Source of the DNA: Burhinus oedicnemus
Taxonomy: Eukaryota; Chordata; Aves; Charadriiformes; Burhinidae
DNA: 64,000 nt
Assembly: GCA_008921705.1 (NCBI GenBank)
Contig: VFFE01006868.1
Location: forward strand, 791,537 to 855,536
Direction: 5' to 3'
A program made the translations under genes and the position numbers. This document shows positions 1-11,835 of this stretch, one piece after another (within the stretch, counting starts at the first letter, position 1; every line of letters begins with the position of its first letter). Below the pieces are notes generated by a model. The model did not search any database and had not been told where the DNA came from. It was given only the letters and a program-made list of their open reading frames with translations.

Positions 1-3000
1 TTTGGCTTGGGTTGTTGTTTTTTTTTTCATTCTGCAGAACGGTTCTATTTTAAAGCCTTTACGTAAGACTGTAAGTTTTAGGATTTGGAACAAAGCAATT
101 TCAGCTAGTAGATCCTTCACACACTCACATTCTGCCTTTTGAATCCATTGATTTCTATAAAGAATAACTATTTCATTATTTTATTTTTTAAAACCTTGCT
201 TAAAAGAATCAACTTGTTTAAAAATTACGTTCAGTAGAAAACATTAAAGCAACAGAAAGCTTCATCCCTTTTTCTTCCATGAGGTCACAGATTTACAACT
301 TAACTAAATTTGAGAGTCAAAAGTGAAAAAATAGGGAAGTAAAAGTCTCAGAGGTGCAGAAAATTACTCAGAAATGTGGAGTCCTCTAAGGTAGTTAAAG
401 AAAATTAAAGAAAATAAATGAAGATGCCGCCTTGAGTCCTGGGAAGATTGCTTATCCCAGCAGAAAGATAGGTCTTGTTACCTCAAATGAAGGAAGAATC
501 ATGGGCTTAGGAAGCAATTAATATGTTGAATCAAAAAAGATAGAAACAGGTGCGAAGGTCAAATATACAATGAAAAAGACAGGGATTTTATTCAGGAAAA
601 TCTGAAAAATATCCAGTGCTCTAGATTCAGTAGATGAAAGCTCACGGACTTGCCCAGGGAAGGGGCAGTAAAGAAGGCAACAGCTAAAGCTTTTCAGCTT
701 TGCATTGCCAATGTCTTTCATGTATTCTTCCTTTTTCAGGTAATGGTCTTCCTGCAGAGTCCTTCCAATAATGACATTAGTTGGGATAGAAGTTTAATAA
801 TGTAGATATTGGCCCACTAGAAACTGGGCTTCAGTAACCACTGCATATCACACAGGCTCTTAGACAGCTGCCAGGCAAAGACAAAGGTCTGCAGTATTCA
901 GAAATAATTACATAGAGGCAAATTCTGGGCATCTGTTTTTGTTTCTTACTCAAAAAACTTAAAATGTATCTTCAGTTTCTGCAATTATGTTTCTTGGTGG
1001 CTCAGCATAAGTCTTCTCTAAAAACTGGAGACTACATGCAAGACCTTTAATCTAAAGACCCTAACGACAATTGAAATTGTAGCTCCCAATCTTGTTCCCA
1101 GGTAGCAATGTTATACTTCAGAAAGGCAAAGGCATGGAAATAAACAGAATGCTTTCTACCTTTCTAAAACTTTGTAAAAAAAAAAAAAAAAATTTTTTGC
1201 CTATATAAAATAATTTAACAGAACTACAGTTCTATGAAACATCATTACTGAGAAGCTGTTAGTATTAATAATGTGTTCTGAGAAACATTGATGCTAGTCT
1301 CATGTCATATATATATAAGAAGATATGTAAGAATTCATTTCTGTGAAAGCTTGCTATATAAATAGGCAACACCGAGTGGGGAAGGAAATAAACATGTGGA
1401 AAGGTCAAATGACTTGTAGGATGGGAGCAGTAAATTAGCCTGTCTCCCACATCCAATCTGTACCTATTAAACCAATAGTAGATGACAGTTCCTAAATAGG
1501 TCGCAGAGGCATTCATATTGGGAGTGAGAAGGTGATAATAGGTGAGATAATTACAAGGTGCAACTGTTTACCTCAGCTATCTAACCGCTAACTACCTATA
1601 ATTAAGCAGCAGCTCTAGCATTCTATGACGGGTAAGTTAATGTAAATACTTTCAGCTAGTCGTTAGCAGCCTTTGCTCTGCAGAAATTGAGTTGCTGCTG
1701 ACTCAGGAAGTTTCATGAAGACTGGTGAGACAAAAGGAGGTCATGATTTTCTAGGAAGTTTGAGAAATACTACATTAAGCTGCACCTTTTCTCAAATATT
1801 CTAGTCGTCTTCTGATTTTACTTCACAAAGCTTGACATTTGTGGTTTGCTTTTACAGATCATAGGGTCTGTTCATACATTAACTCTGCCCATAATTAGGT
1901 GAGTGAAGATCGCAAGCACAGCAAGAATTTCAGCTTTCCCCTCTGTGGCTGAAATTCAATTAATGATAGTGTTCTCCTGCATAGTAGCTCAGGTATCCAC
2001 TATTAGGTGTTTCAACAGCTCTATTTTTAATTTGTTGCTTAAAATCTGATTTTGTCCCTCCTGTTACTTATGGAAGTCTATGACAGCCACTTTTGTATGA
2101 ATACTGGGAATAAGTCTTATTCTCCTATTCTTTATAAAGAATTTCTCCTTCTGTGAGTATCCAGCCTCTTGTATTTGATTTCTCTGAGCCAACTATCCAA
2201 GGAAAACTTGGACGTGTAGTTAGAAAAGTATTTTTAGTAGGAAAGCTTTTAGTATTGTGTCAGTATAGGTCTCCACCATGGTCCCCTTCCTAGTTCCATT
2301 TATTGTATTTTTTTTCTAGAAGATGCTGGCTTGACTCATTGTCTATGATTTTGTAAGATCTCCTGATGGGGAATACAAGTGAATGCTGTCTCTTCTGATG
2401 TGTTGGTATATATCCTCAAGAGAGCAAAAAAGAGACTACAGTTTAGTTGAGCCTCTGTAGCAGTTAGCTCTCTTGTTCTCTGTGGGGAACTCTAGAATGG
2501 AAAAGGCAGCCAGTCATGCATGCTGTAATTTACATCTGATTGATGAAGGGTTTAGATTCACAGGAACAATTTGCACTGGGACTCCTATGGGCCTAAAACT
2601 GAAATATTTTGCCACTGCTATCCAGCATTAATTTTTGTCTTGATCAGTCTCATATCTTTCCACATCAAGTTCGTTCTCAGAATTAACCCTTGAAGTTATA
2701 CATTTAAATAATGCTTGGTAATCCTTCTTTCCTGTGTTAAATCATCAAGTAAGTTAAGTTGTAGCTGAAAACTCTTCCTTTCTAATAATCAGATAAATAA
2801 ATTTTATGGGGAAAAGTACGCCATACAGTATTTGCTATGCTTGCAAAGTCAATTAAACCTTTATTTTTAGAATAACCAAATATGTGCATGTTAATTCACT
2901 AAGGTCTTCAGGAAAAGCACAGCCTTTGAGCAAAAAATCAGCATCAAGTAAAAGCTTTTGGACATCTCAAAAAGAACAAGAAATTGGTATTTATTAATGA

Positions 3001-6000
3001 AACAGAATTAGGCCGATAAGGTATTATCAGTAGGTTCTCAAATGAACATACATACTAAATGAAATACTGTCAAAACTTACTATTTTGCAAAATATGTTTG
3101 TTACATAGTTTATATTACTATCATACAAAAAATATAGCTCCTGTTGCCCCAGGAATCCCTGCAGCCACCACTGAGCAGGTTTTGTTCTGACCTAGCGTGT
3201 GCCACACTAAAGCTACACATCTAGAAGCTTCTTGAAGTTAAAGGATTGAGGATAGTAGAGTTTGTTTGTGGTTTTTTTTCCTGAACTTCACTATTTTTGA
3301 AGTACCAGGCCACAGTGAGGGGAAAATGACAATGAATCTTTCCATGCAATGTAAGAATAATGAGTAGTATTGTTTGCAAAGGTATAAAATATTTTTTTCA
3401 TTTAAATGTGCCTTCAAAGTGAAACAGCAGAAAATTCTCATTCTTGATGTATATTTTCAGACTAGCTAAATATGTAAATATATAAATTTGCTGTAAAACT
3501 TATTAATGGGCATTTGTTTACATATTTTTATCTTAATTACCTATGCCCATAGGACCCATTCAATCATTTTTTCACTAAGTAGTTTTCAAAATATAATTAC
3601 TCTTATGGGTAGGTCTATGAACAGCAGTGTCATTTACACTATAGTTCACTAATTGCACTTCTAAGCCATTATAATGAATTATACTTGTACATTCTTCAAG
3701 AAGATCAGTTAATGCTAATCACTCCTATCACATATATCACTTAGAAGACATCCACCTATAACAGCCTTTTCATTTACAGCCTCATTCCCTTTTAATTTTC
3801 TTGCATTGTAAGGTATGGCCATAAATGTATAGTGTGTGCTCACATAACCAGTTAGCCTTGTAAATTTGGTAATCGAAGTTGAGTTTCAAAATTTAGAAGA
3901 TGTGTTTTTCTATTTTTGAATAAATTTAAGATGGAAATTATTAGATTAGTGATTATTAGATGTACAGTTCTGGAGCACTAGTTCAGGAATTACTGGCTAT
4001 AGGAATAACAGAAATAAATAGTTCTAGTATGGAACTTGATACATTTATGAATGAGATGTATAGGGCAGATGATTTTTTATGTTGGGTAACCAGATTTGTT
4101 GACCCAGATGCTTTTCTAGCCCTATTTTTTGTGCTTTAACAAGACAGAGCACTATGTTCTGCAAAGTAAAGAGCTGAGTGCTTTTGTCTAACTAATCTGT
4201 AGACTGAATGCCTAGATGCAGGCAGTAAAAAGATTCCTTTGCAGGATGAGAGATGCTGAAATAATGATCTCAGACTCGCATGAAGTCCTTCTGACTAGTT
4301 TGACAAGGAAAGCGTAATTTCTTAAGATGTGGGAAACTCTGCTGGGGATTTAGGTACAAGAAGCCCAGTTGTCCTATGTGTGAAAAAAGAGCTGCCACCT
4401 CTTCTCTCCTTGTTATCATCACAGAATATTAAGACAATGTTTCACTAGTAGCTTACTGGAATTTTAAGAAGTTGTGGTAACACATATAGCAGGGATCTTA
4501 AAAATGAAACGTGCAGGAAAAATAAATTGATGTTCGCATGCTATATCTAGTATAAACAATAAGCACTAACTGGTATTATAGATGTTATGATTGAAATCCT
4601 CATAAAATTTCTACGGTACCTAAGCTACTGGTGTCTTTACCCACATTTGAATTTCTAAGGGGCAATAGCAAAGAGATACTATGCATGCATGAAAAGATCA
4701 GAAATATGAAAAAAGTGGTCTCTTTGCTAGGTGTCCAAGCTGAAGGAAAACATGGGCTGAAAAATATAAAATCAGTTTTTCAACTCCAAAGTTGCAGCTT
4801 ACTATAAAATAAAAGTTAATGATTAAAAAGAAGGCCTATGGTTAAAAAATAAACTCTGAAAGGGTGCAAGAAATTCTTTGTGGAAAAATTACAGTATAGG
4901 TAAATGCGGCACAGAGGAGTTTTATAGTGTTTGAGTAGTATAACTTCCTTGAGAGGAATCACATGCATCAGTAACCAAACCAGCTTATTTTACAGGTAGA
5001 GAGAAAAGGGGCAATAGTATTTTAAAATTATTTTTTTGTGTGTGTGTGCTTAATACCTCTAGTGGGAGGTTCCCACCAGACATTCCAAAGACAATTTTTT
5101 TCATGGTGCAATTCCATTGACCGGTTTACTACATCAATTTTATCTATAGTTGTTGACATACATTCAGTAAATTTTGGCATCGTAATGTAAGACTTACAGA
5201 GTTGTCTATTCAGTGAAGCTAGGGGGTTGTCATGCTGGCTGACTCCTAGACCACATTCTCTCCAACTCATGTGGAAGAGTGTAAGAGAATAATTAGTAGG
5301 AAAGTCAGATAGCTGGTGAAATTCCTAGCCTTAAATAGAAGATAAAGTGATAAAGAGAGGGAAAATAAGAAAGCTAGTTTGCATAAGAAGGGAGGAAGAG
5401 GGTATGTAAATAGACCATGAACTGCACCTAGGAGATGAGGTGAAGAATCTGTACAGCAGACTATTCCCTGAAGGAAACCTGGTTGAGAGAGGTACTGCAA
5501 ATCCCCCCCAAAACTGGGAAAAGTCAGTTTCACGTAGCTGGAGACTGCTTGTCAACAAGAATAAGGTGCCCTGAAAAAACTCCCAAAGAAGAGCTTTGCC
5601 ATGAACTATCTTCCAGCTGCCAAACTATGAAGTGTGGATTTTACATTATAAATCAGTTTTATGGGAGCAAGGAAAAATCCACCATTATTCTTTATGTCAG
5701 GAGAAATCTATATGACATCAAATTCTTAGAATTTATACTAAGGTGTTGTCCTTGTGCATCTCATAATTTTATTTTTTTTTAGTTATTAGATATACAGATA
5801 TTTTTTCTCAATAATAGCATCTTGGAACAAGTATTCTGTTAAAAACATCTCAGCCAAATCATTCCAGTGGTTTGTGAAGTTTTTTGTTTACTTTATTTTT
5901 ATTATTTCTCAAATGTTATTTCAGGTGTGAGTTTAAACTGTATGGAACTGCATTCCCCTGGAATGAGTGGAGAATGTTCTGTCATATATACACTGCAATT

Positions 6001-6392
6001 CCCTTAGTTTCTCTACCCCCGAGTTTGTAGCCACCAAATATGGAGTATTATCAGAATAGGCAAGATATGGATATGGAAGATGCTTGGGGTGCTTTGACAT
6101 CTGAACCCAGTCCATGAGTCCAAAGCAAAACAAATGTTTAACAATTCTAAAGCTAGGTCATTGACTACGTAACTGAAAGTAAGGGGTGAGTGAAAGGAGA
6201 TTAGAGAGTGCTTTAGCTACAGACAGAGATATCCATAGAATCTGTTTTTTCTTCTTCTGCTCTAGAGTCCTGCACTATTCGGCACAGATCCATGACTGAA
6301 AGGTCCAGTCCTATGCTCATCCCTTATCCTTTTCTGTTATCCACTGATGGCCTATACCAAGCCTCTGAAAGACCTACTGTCAGAGCACCTGG
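1..6392. other. Gene-free AT-rich unique DNA
   Basis: I see no exon, RNA gene or recognisable transposon here. The stretch is AT-rich with stop codons in all frames. It holds only short homopolymers, an A17T6 block at 1176-1198 and a short GT run at 5038-5048. The longest frames (around 5028-5782) have no recognisable domain and are of chance length. Confidence 0.6.
1176..1198. repeat. A17-T6 homopolymer block
   Basis: Seventeen A residues are followed directly by six T residues. It is a simple low-complexity tract with no retroposon body attached that I can recognise, so it is not called as a retroposon tail. Confidence 0.85.
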
Positions 6393-6600
6393 CATAGAAT
6401 CATAGAATATCTCAAGTTGGAAGGGACCCATAAGGATCATCGAGTCCAACTCCCTGCTTCTTGCAGGACTACCTAAAACTAAACCATATGACTAAGAGCG
6501 TTATCCAGATGCTCCTTGAACTCCCATGGCCTCAGTGCCTTGACAAGTTCCCTGGGGACCCTGTTCCAGTGACCAAAATGAACTTGCTCATTCTGTCATG
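6393..6600 (-). mobile_element. CR1 LINE 3' fragment
   Basis: The left edge reads 'catagaatcatagaat', then a segment meaning 'fully spaced ttggaagggaccc' and 'atcgagtccaactccctgc'. This is the reverse complement of the bird CR1 3' end, whose plus sense finishes in repeated 'attctatga' octamers. Read on the minus strand, the element covers roughly the last 200 bp of the consensus, including the '...ggggaccctgttccagtg...' segment. It is 5'-truncated, as most CR1 copies are, and diverged. No coding capacity remains. The inner (5') boundary near 6600 is approximate. Confidence 0.93.
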
Positions 6601-8519
6601 TCTCCAACTTTGTCCTTGTTTGTCTTCAGTATTATCCTTGTAGTATTTGAGCACTTTACTGTCTTATTTGTATTTTTCATAAAAGAAGTCCTGTAAAATA
6701 GGTTAGTCCTACTGCCATTAAACACAGGGAAAACCAAGGTCCAAACTGATCGCATTTGCGACTCCAGCTATAAAAGAAACCAAAAAAAGTGACATGAAAT
6801 TCTGCATCAAAACAGTTCACCAACTTTTAGACCAGGCAGATTTACTTATTTCAGTCTACTCATGGATCAAAATAGAGCTGGGTCAAATTGGTAGAGAAGA
6901 TAGAAGCTTTCTTCTCTGTGAAGAAGAAAGAACATTTATAACTCAGAAGTAGTTTCTTTCCTTGAACATCATTTTGGATAAGTTGGAGAGGATAACAAGA
7001 GCCAGTGCTGCGCAACATGTGCTGCGGTGTCTTCTCATGTGCTTCTGGGCTCTACCAAAGTAAGTTACTGTTGCACAGAGCTGAGAAACTACAGTACGTG
7101 GCATGACACAGATGGCATTTCAGGTGATATTCGTGTGTTTCAACATATGTTGCAGTGTTTGACTTTTTTATATGAATGATAGCAAAAACTTTCAACGATC
7201 ACTTTTCATGGTGTTGAAACAAGGATATTTGCTATATGACAAGAGCAGTGGGAAGTTGCATAAAATTAGAAAGCACTTCATTGTTTTGTGACATGCTCAA
7301 CTTATACTTTAAAGAATTTTCCAAATGAGTTACTTTGCAGTTTGATTGTAATGTAATAAATATTAAAATTTTTGTTTCTATCTTGCATAGTATTTCCAAA
7401 CAGAGTTCAGGTCTTCAGTAACACATTAAAAGGTTGAATTTTGCATCAACACTGCAAAGGAATGTTAACACCAGAAAAGTTTTTCAAAGCAAATAAAGAA
7501 TTCCTGCTAACACTCCAATATGGATGACTGCTGTAGAAGGCTAATAAATTCAGTTAATTAAGCTGTTAGGATTTTGAGAACTCTTACAGTTACAAAAGAA
7601 GGAGAGGCATACATGATAGTGGTCCAAGACTATACTTTTAGGCACACTGTGTGAAGGCAGGCAATTTTATTCTAAGGAGCAGCCCTAAAAAGAGCCTTAC
7701 CAAATAGTTATAGTCATTAAACCAGAGTTGCAGTGCTGTAACTTTTATTCTCTCTGTAGTTCATAGGTCTAGTTAACATGGAATAATCATAATATAAGAA
7801 TGGTTGAAATATGTCATATCGAAGGTATATCTAGAGTAGCATCTTGTCTTTAACACTGATGGGTAGTGGATACTTAAGGAAGACAACAAGAACATACAGA
7901 ATTTCTCTGACTAGCATTTCCAGCAAACAGTGCTTTAGGGCTTGCATGAGGGAGAGGTTGCAGTTGGACTGCTGTGTTTAATAACTGCCAATGTACCTAT
8001 TCTCCATGAACTAGTCTCATCCTTCTCAGAAGTCATTTACACTTTTGGCCTCTAGAGATTCAGAAAGAAAAACTGCAGCTCCACAGCATATTATGCATTG
8101 TACAAAGCAGTACTTCTTTTTTTTTTTTTCCTTTAAAAAAAAATCTATTGTTTGATGATGTCACTGAGTGTTGATAGTTTTATTTCTATGAGACATAATG
8201 ACTTACTCCAACCTCCTCTTTTTCCCTTCTGTTTATGTCTTTGGATTTCTACTGTATTGCCATTCAGTCATGCCCTCTATGTCAGGTCCTAGTCTGCTAA
8301 GTTTTTTCTCGTTTGAAAGCGCTGCCATGCCTGTGACTGTTCTTGCCTTTTTCTACTTTTCTGTTGCTATTATTTCTTCTAAAAAAGACAGACCAGAGTT
8401 ACATGCTGTTTTGATGAAGTATATGTATTTCTTGAGTAGTGCACGGTGATGTTTTCTGTTTTACTGTAAATTTCTTTATTTTATTTTTCTACCTGCTTTA
8501 TGACCACTGATGATCAGTT
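6601..8519. other. Gene-free unique DNA
   Basis: No supported gene or transposon. The only notable item is a T13 run (8117-8129) followed a few bases later by A9 (8135-8143), a simple self-complementary homopolymer pair. The 83-codon frame near 8198-8449 is hydrophobic and T-rich and looks like chance. Confidence 0.55.
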
Positions 8520-9266
8520 CATGGAATTGAACTGCCTGACTAGCTTGGTGGATGAGGGGAGAAAAATTGATGTTTATCTTTAGTAAGGCTTTTGATACTA
8601 TCTCCACATGGACAAGCTGGCAAAGTATGGGTTAGATTAGTGTAGAGGATTGTGATCAGGGGCAGAAAGTCCAGCTGGAAGCAACTCGGTAATGAGGCAC
8701 CTGGTGGTGTTCATCAGGGGCTGGTAGTAGGGTCAATACCGTTCATTAATGACCTGGATGATGGGGCAGAGTCTATCCTCAGCAAGTTTGCAGATGATAC
8801 AAAACTGAGAGATGTGCTGCTATTTAGAGGGACCTGAACAGGCTGAAGAAATGTGGCTGAGATGAATCTCATGAAATTTGACGAAGGGAAATGCCAAATC
8901 CTGCCCCTGGAAAACAATAACCCTAGGCACCAGTATACACTAGTGGCTGACCAGCTGGAAAGCAGCTCAGCAGAGAAAGATGTTGGGGTCTTGATGCCCA
9001 ACAAACTGACCGTGAACAAGAAATGCATTATCACAGCAAAGGCGGCCAACAATAGCTTGGGCTGCATTAGGCAGAGCATTGCCAGAAAGCTGGGGAAGGT
9101 GATCCTTGCTCTCTCATCATCACTGTGAGACGCGTGTAGACTGCTGGGTCCAGTTCTGGATGATTAAGGCTCTGGAGCACCTTTCATGCCACTTCAAAAG
9201 ACTAAAAGACCTGGGGTTGTTTAGCCTCAAGAAAAGAACCTAAACAGTTCTGTGATTCTGTGAATT
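8520..9266 (+). mobile_element. CR1 LINE remnant with reverse-transcriptase motifs
   Basis: This is the 3' part of CR1 ORF2 in plus sense. The peptide SKAFDT (8582-8599) and the catalytic-site motif FADDTKL (8787-8807), with upstream GVHQG and FINDLDD, match the palm region of CR1-clade reverse transcriptase. Further on, KFDEGKCQIL, NNPRHQY, AEKDVGVL and LGCI match the conserved CR1 ORF2 C-terminal region. The copy is dead: SKAFDT and FADDTKL lie in different frames, so there is a frameshift between about 8600 and 8652, and a TGA stops the main frame at 8835-8837. Near 9235 the sequence jumps from the 'gtttagcctcaagaaaaga' segment almost straight to the terminal 'ttctgtgattctgtg', which implies an internal deletion of the usual 3' region. 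The 5' boundary is approximate. Confidence 0.95.
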
Positions 9267-9424
9267 ATCTGCAGTGTCTTCAAAATCTTTCTTGAGTGGC
9301 AACCAAGAAAGTTTAAAATCCATCACAGTCCATTTAAAAAATTTTGACTTTTTCACCTATGTTCTTCATATCTACTGCTTTGAAATCCATCTGCTGTTTT
9401 ATCAGTTGGTCACTCAGTGTTGCG

Positions 9425-10010
9425 AATTGGCTGGGTACTGATTGGATAAAAAGAAACTTTGTAGGAAAGAGCCTGAGGGTCCTGGTGGACAAATTGGATA
9501 TGAGTAATGAAATCCAACTGCATAGTCCAGAGGTAGAGGGAAGTATCTTTTTCTTTCTTCTCAGCACTTTTGGTGCTACTGGAGTACTGTGCCCAATTTT
9601 ATGCTCCACTAAAGGATGCATAACATAGAAGGAGCAGCTGAGAGAGGTGAGTTTATTTGGCCTTAAGGAAAGAAGGCCCAGGGAGGACCTTACCACTGGC
9701 TTGAACTACCAGTGGGACATTGCAGAGTAGAGAGAGCTAGACTCTTCTCAGAGGTACACAGTGAAAAGATCAGAGCTGTGAAAAGGGGAAATTCCAGTTA
9801 GACTGTGAAAAGTTCTGTTCTGTTGTTTTGTTCCATCAAGGGCGATCAAATGCTGGAACAAGTTGCAAAGAAGTTTTGTAACTGTCATCCTTGGAGATAT
9901 TCAAAATTCAGCCAGACAAGGCTATGACCAACCTGATCTGACTTCAAAATGGTGCTGCTTTAAGTGGAAACAGATGACCTTCCAGTCTAAATTATTTTGT
10001 AATTCTGTAC
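9425..10010 (+). mobile_element. Second CR1 LINE remnant, same orientation
   Basis: Plus-sense CR1 sequence restarts with the 'gagggtcctggtggacaa' segment, which corresponds to a consensus position already present in the preceding copy near 8980. This is therefore a separate insertion and not a continuation. It runs through 'tactggagtactgtgccc', the 'gtttatttggcc...aagaaggcccagggaggacc' segment and ends near 'tattttgtaattctg'. It is heavily diverged, with small insertions such as a T-rich stretch at about 9548-9570, and keeps no open frame of note. About 160 bp of non-CR1 sequence separates it from the first copy. Confidence 0.9.
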
Positions 10011-11683
10011 TCTTTCTATAACTATTTGTAGCCAGCAGATGATATGGTATGGAGAATAATGTTGGGTCATCCCATTGCTTTTTCACCTCGATATTTGCCC
10101 CATTTTTAAGATTAGGTTTATTTAAGATTAGATAGCCTCTCTTCATTTGGAATATTGTTTACTGTCTTTTAATCAATAATGAATTTCTAAAAGTACCTTC
10201 TATTTTATCCCTTAATTTTTGCTGTTTGCTTTTTACATCCTTTGGTGAGGCATAGATATATCCAAGAGATCACCTGTATCATATGTCTCAAAAACCTCAA
10301 ACAGATTTGTGAAGCATCGATTCTCTTTACAAAAGCTCTGCTTTCTGGTGCTCTGTGTGTTTATTAACATATTCATTTTAATTTGTAACAGTTTGTTTGA
10401 TAAAGAAGTCATACTTTCTAGTCTTTAGTTCCCAGATCACCTCTGGAGACGTTTTAATGAATTGCTATTATATTGCCATCTCCCTTTTCTTTGTATGAAA
10501 GCAGATTTAAATGGTCATTTACATACCACAGTTAATAGACAAGCAATTTTATGTGTGAATTCTTTTAAAATTATAGGTGGTTAATTCTGATTCATGGTGA
10601 TTCTTTACTACCCAACTAATCAGTTTGTTCAAAACACCTCTTACATTATTTCAATTTGAGAAAATGTTTTAGATTTTTTTCTGGCAAAGAATGGCTCTGA
10701 TACAGGAATTTATGCTTGCTTCTCTAGTGAACATGAGATGTTGGATTCATGGGGTGAATGCTGATCCTGCTGAAGTCAATCTGAGTTTTAATTTTAGGAA
10801 CAAAGAATTCAGCCTTGGTGTATACCCACTGACAAATACTGTGTGCTTTGAATCCTTGATTGTTTGCATTCAAGCTAGTTATATCTGAGTAGGAGTGCAA
10901 CAAAATGAGAGGCAAGTTTATTTAAGTTCCAAATGTATTGTTCAAAATGTGTGAGTAAAACCCAATAACTACAAAAATGTTGTTAGGTATTTAAATGCCA
11001 TAAATTTATGTTACAGGTATGCCCCTGATGTAAACTAAAAGTATGGAGAGTGAAAGTCACTTTAAAAAAAGCTGTGGGGACAGGGTTGTTTTGCATATAT
11101 TCTATTCTTTAAGACCATTAACACAGTTGAAACACAAAGCAAGTGTGTTCAGTGACTGAAGTATTTAAAAAAAAAAAAAGTAATATAAGTAAAATCTAAA
11201 TTAAGCCTAAATTTTGCATTGTGCCCTTTCCGCACAATATTGTCAAGGAGCAAGCTGTGTAAAATGTGGAAACAAGTTAGTAATGTACCAGCAAATATCC
11301 TACAAAATAAAATGAGTAACTATAGGGTGTACATTAAAATAGAAAATAAGGTTATTTTAAAGTAATACTTGACACTGAATATTTTAAGACCATGCAAAAT
11401 AGGAGATTAGTCAAGAAGAATTCTAGTAAATCAGTTTATTAGAAAAGAAAAAGGAAAGAAGTTGCTTGGAAATGAGCAGGAAACATTCATATGTGCAAGA
11501 ATCCTACTGCAAGCAAAGGAAGCAAGGGAGTCAGGCGATCTGTATAATCTGTGCATCATTCGGCATGGTGGCTAGCACAGAAATAAAGGAGCATTAATTT
11601 AAGCATCTAGGAGAAATGTTAGGGTTTGTATTTGGTTTCATCTTGTCTTTCTCAATCCAGTACTCTACCATCTCCTTCCCAAA
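10011..11683. other. Gene-free unique DNA
   Basis: I see no gene. It contains one short old-repeat remnant (10752-10815, listed separately) and an A-rich run near 11167-11179. Everything else is AT-rich unique sequence. Confidence 0.5.
10752..10815. repeat. Probable ancient sauropsid interspersed repeat remnant
   Basis: The string 'ggggtgaatgctgatcctgc' followed by 'tgaagtcaatctgagtttt' and 'gaattcagcc' resembles a very common old retroposon motif in reptile and bird genomes: 'gaatcctgatcc...gaagtcaatgggagtttt...gatttggcc'. I recognise the motif but cannot name the family with certainty. Old CR1-like or other LINE 3' ends are candidates. Confidence 0.45.
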
Positions 11684-11835
11684 CTGCATACCATTAGCAC
11701 TTCTGTATTCTAATCTCTCCCTTGCTGCTTAAAATTATCACTCCTTTATTTCAAATATGGCTTCTTATCCTCTGCTCCACTAATTGGCTTTATTACCCTC
11801 GACCCCTTCTTGCCTCCACTGCAGGCAGCTTGACA
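11684..11835. repeat. Unclassified dispersed repeat, copy A
   Basis: This segment aligns by eye with 41587-41735 in the same orientation. Shared blocks include 'tattctaatc', 'attatcac', 'taattggcttt' and 'taccctc', with an estimated three quarters or more of positions identical and a few small indels. It is pyrimidine-rich on this strand. There is no terminal repeat or target-site duplication that I can see and no resemblance to CR1 or to the LTR in this window. It could be an old transposon or LTR fragment, or an ancient local duplication. Confidence 0.65.
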
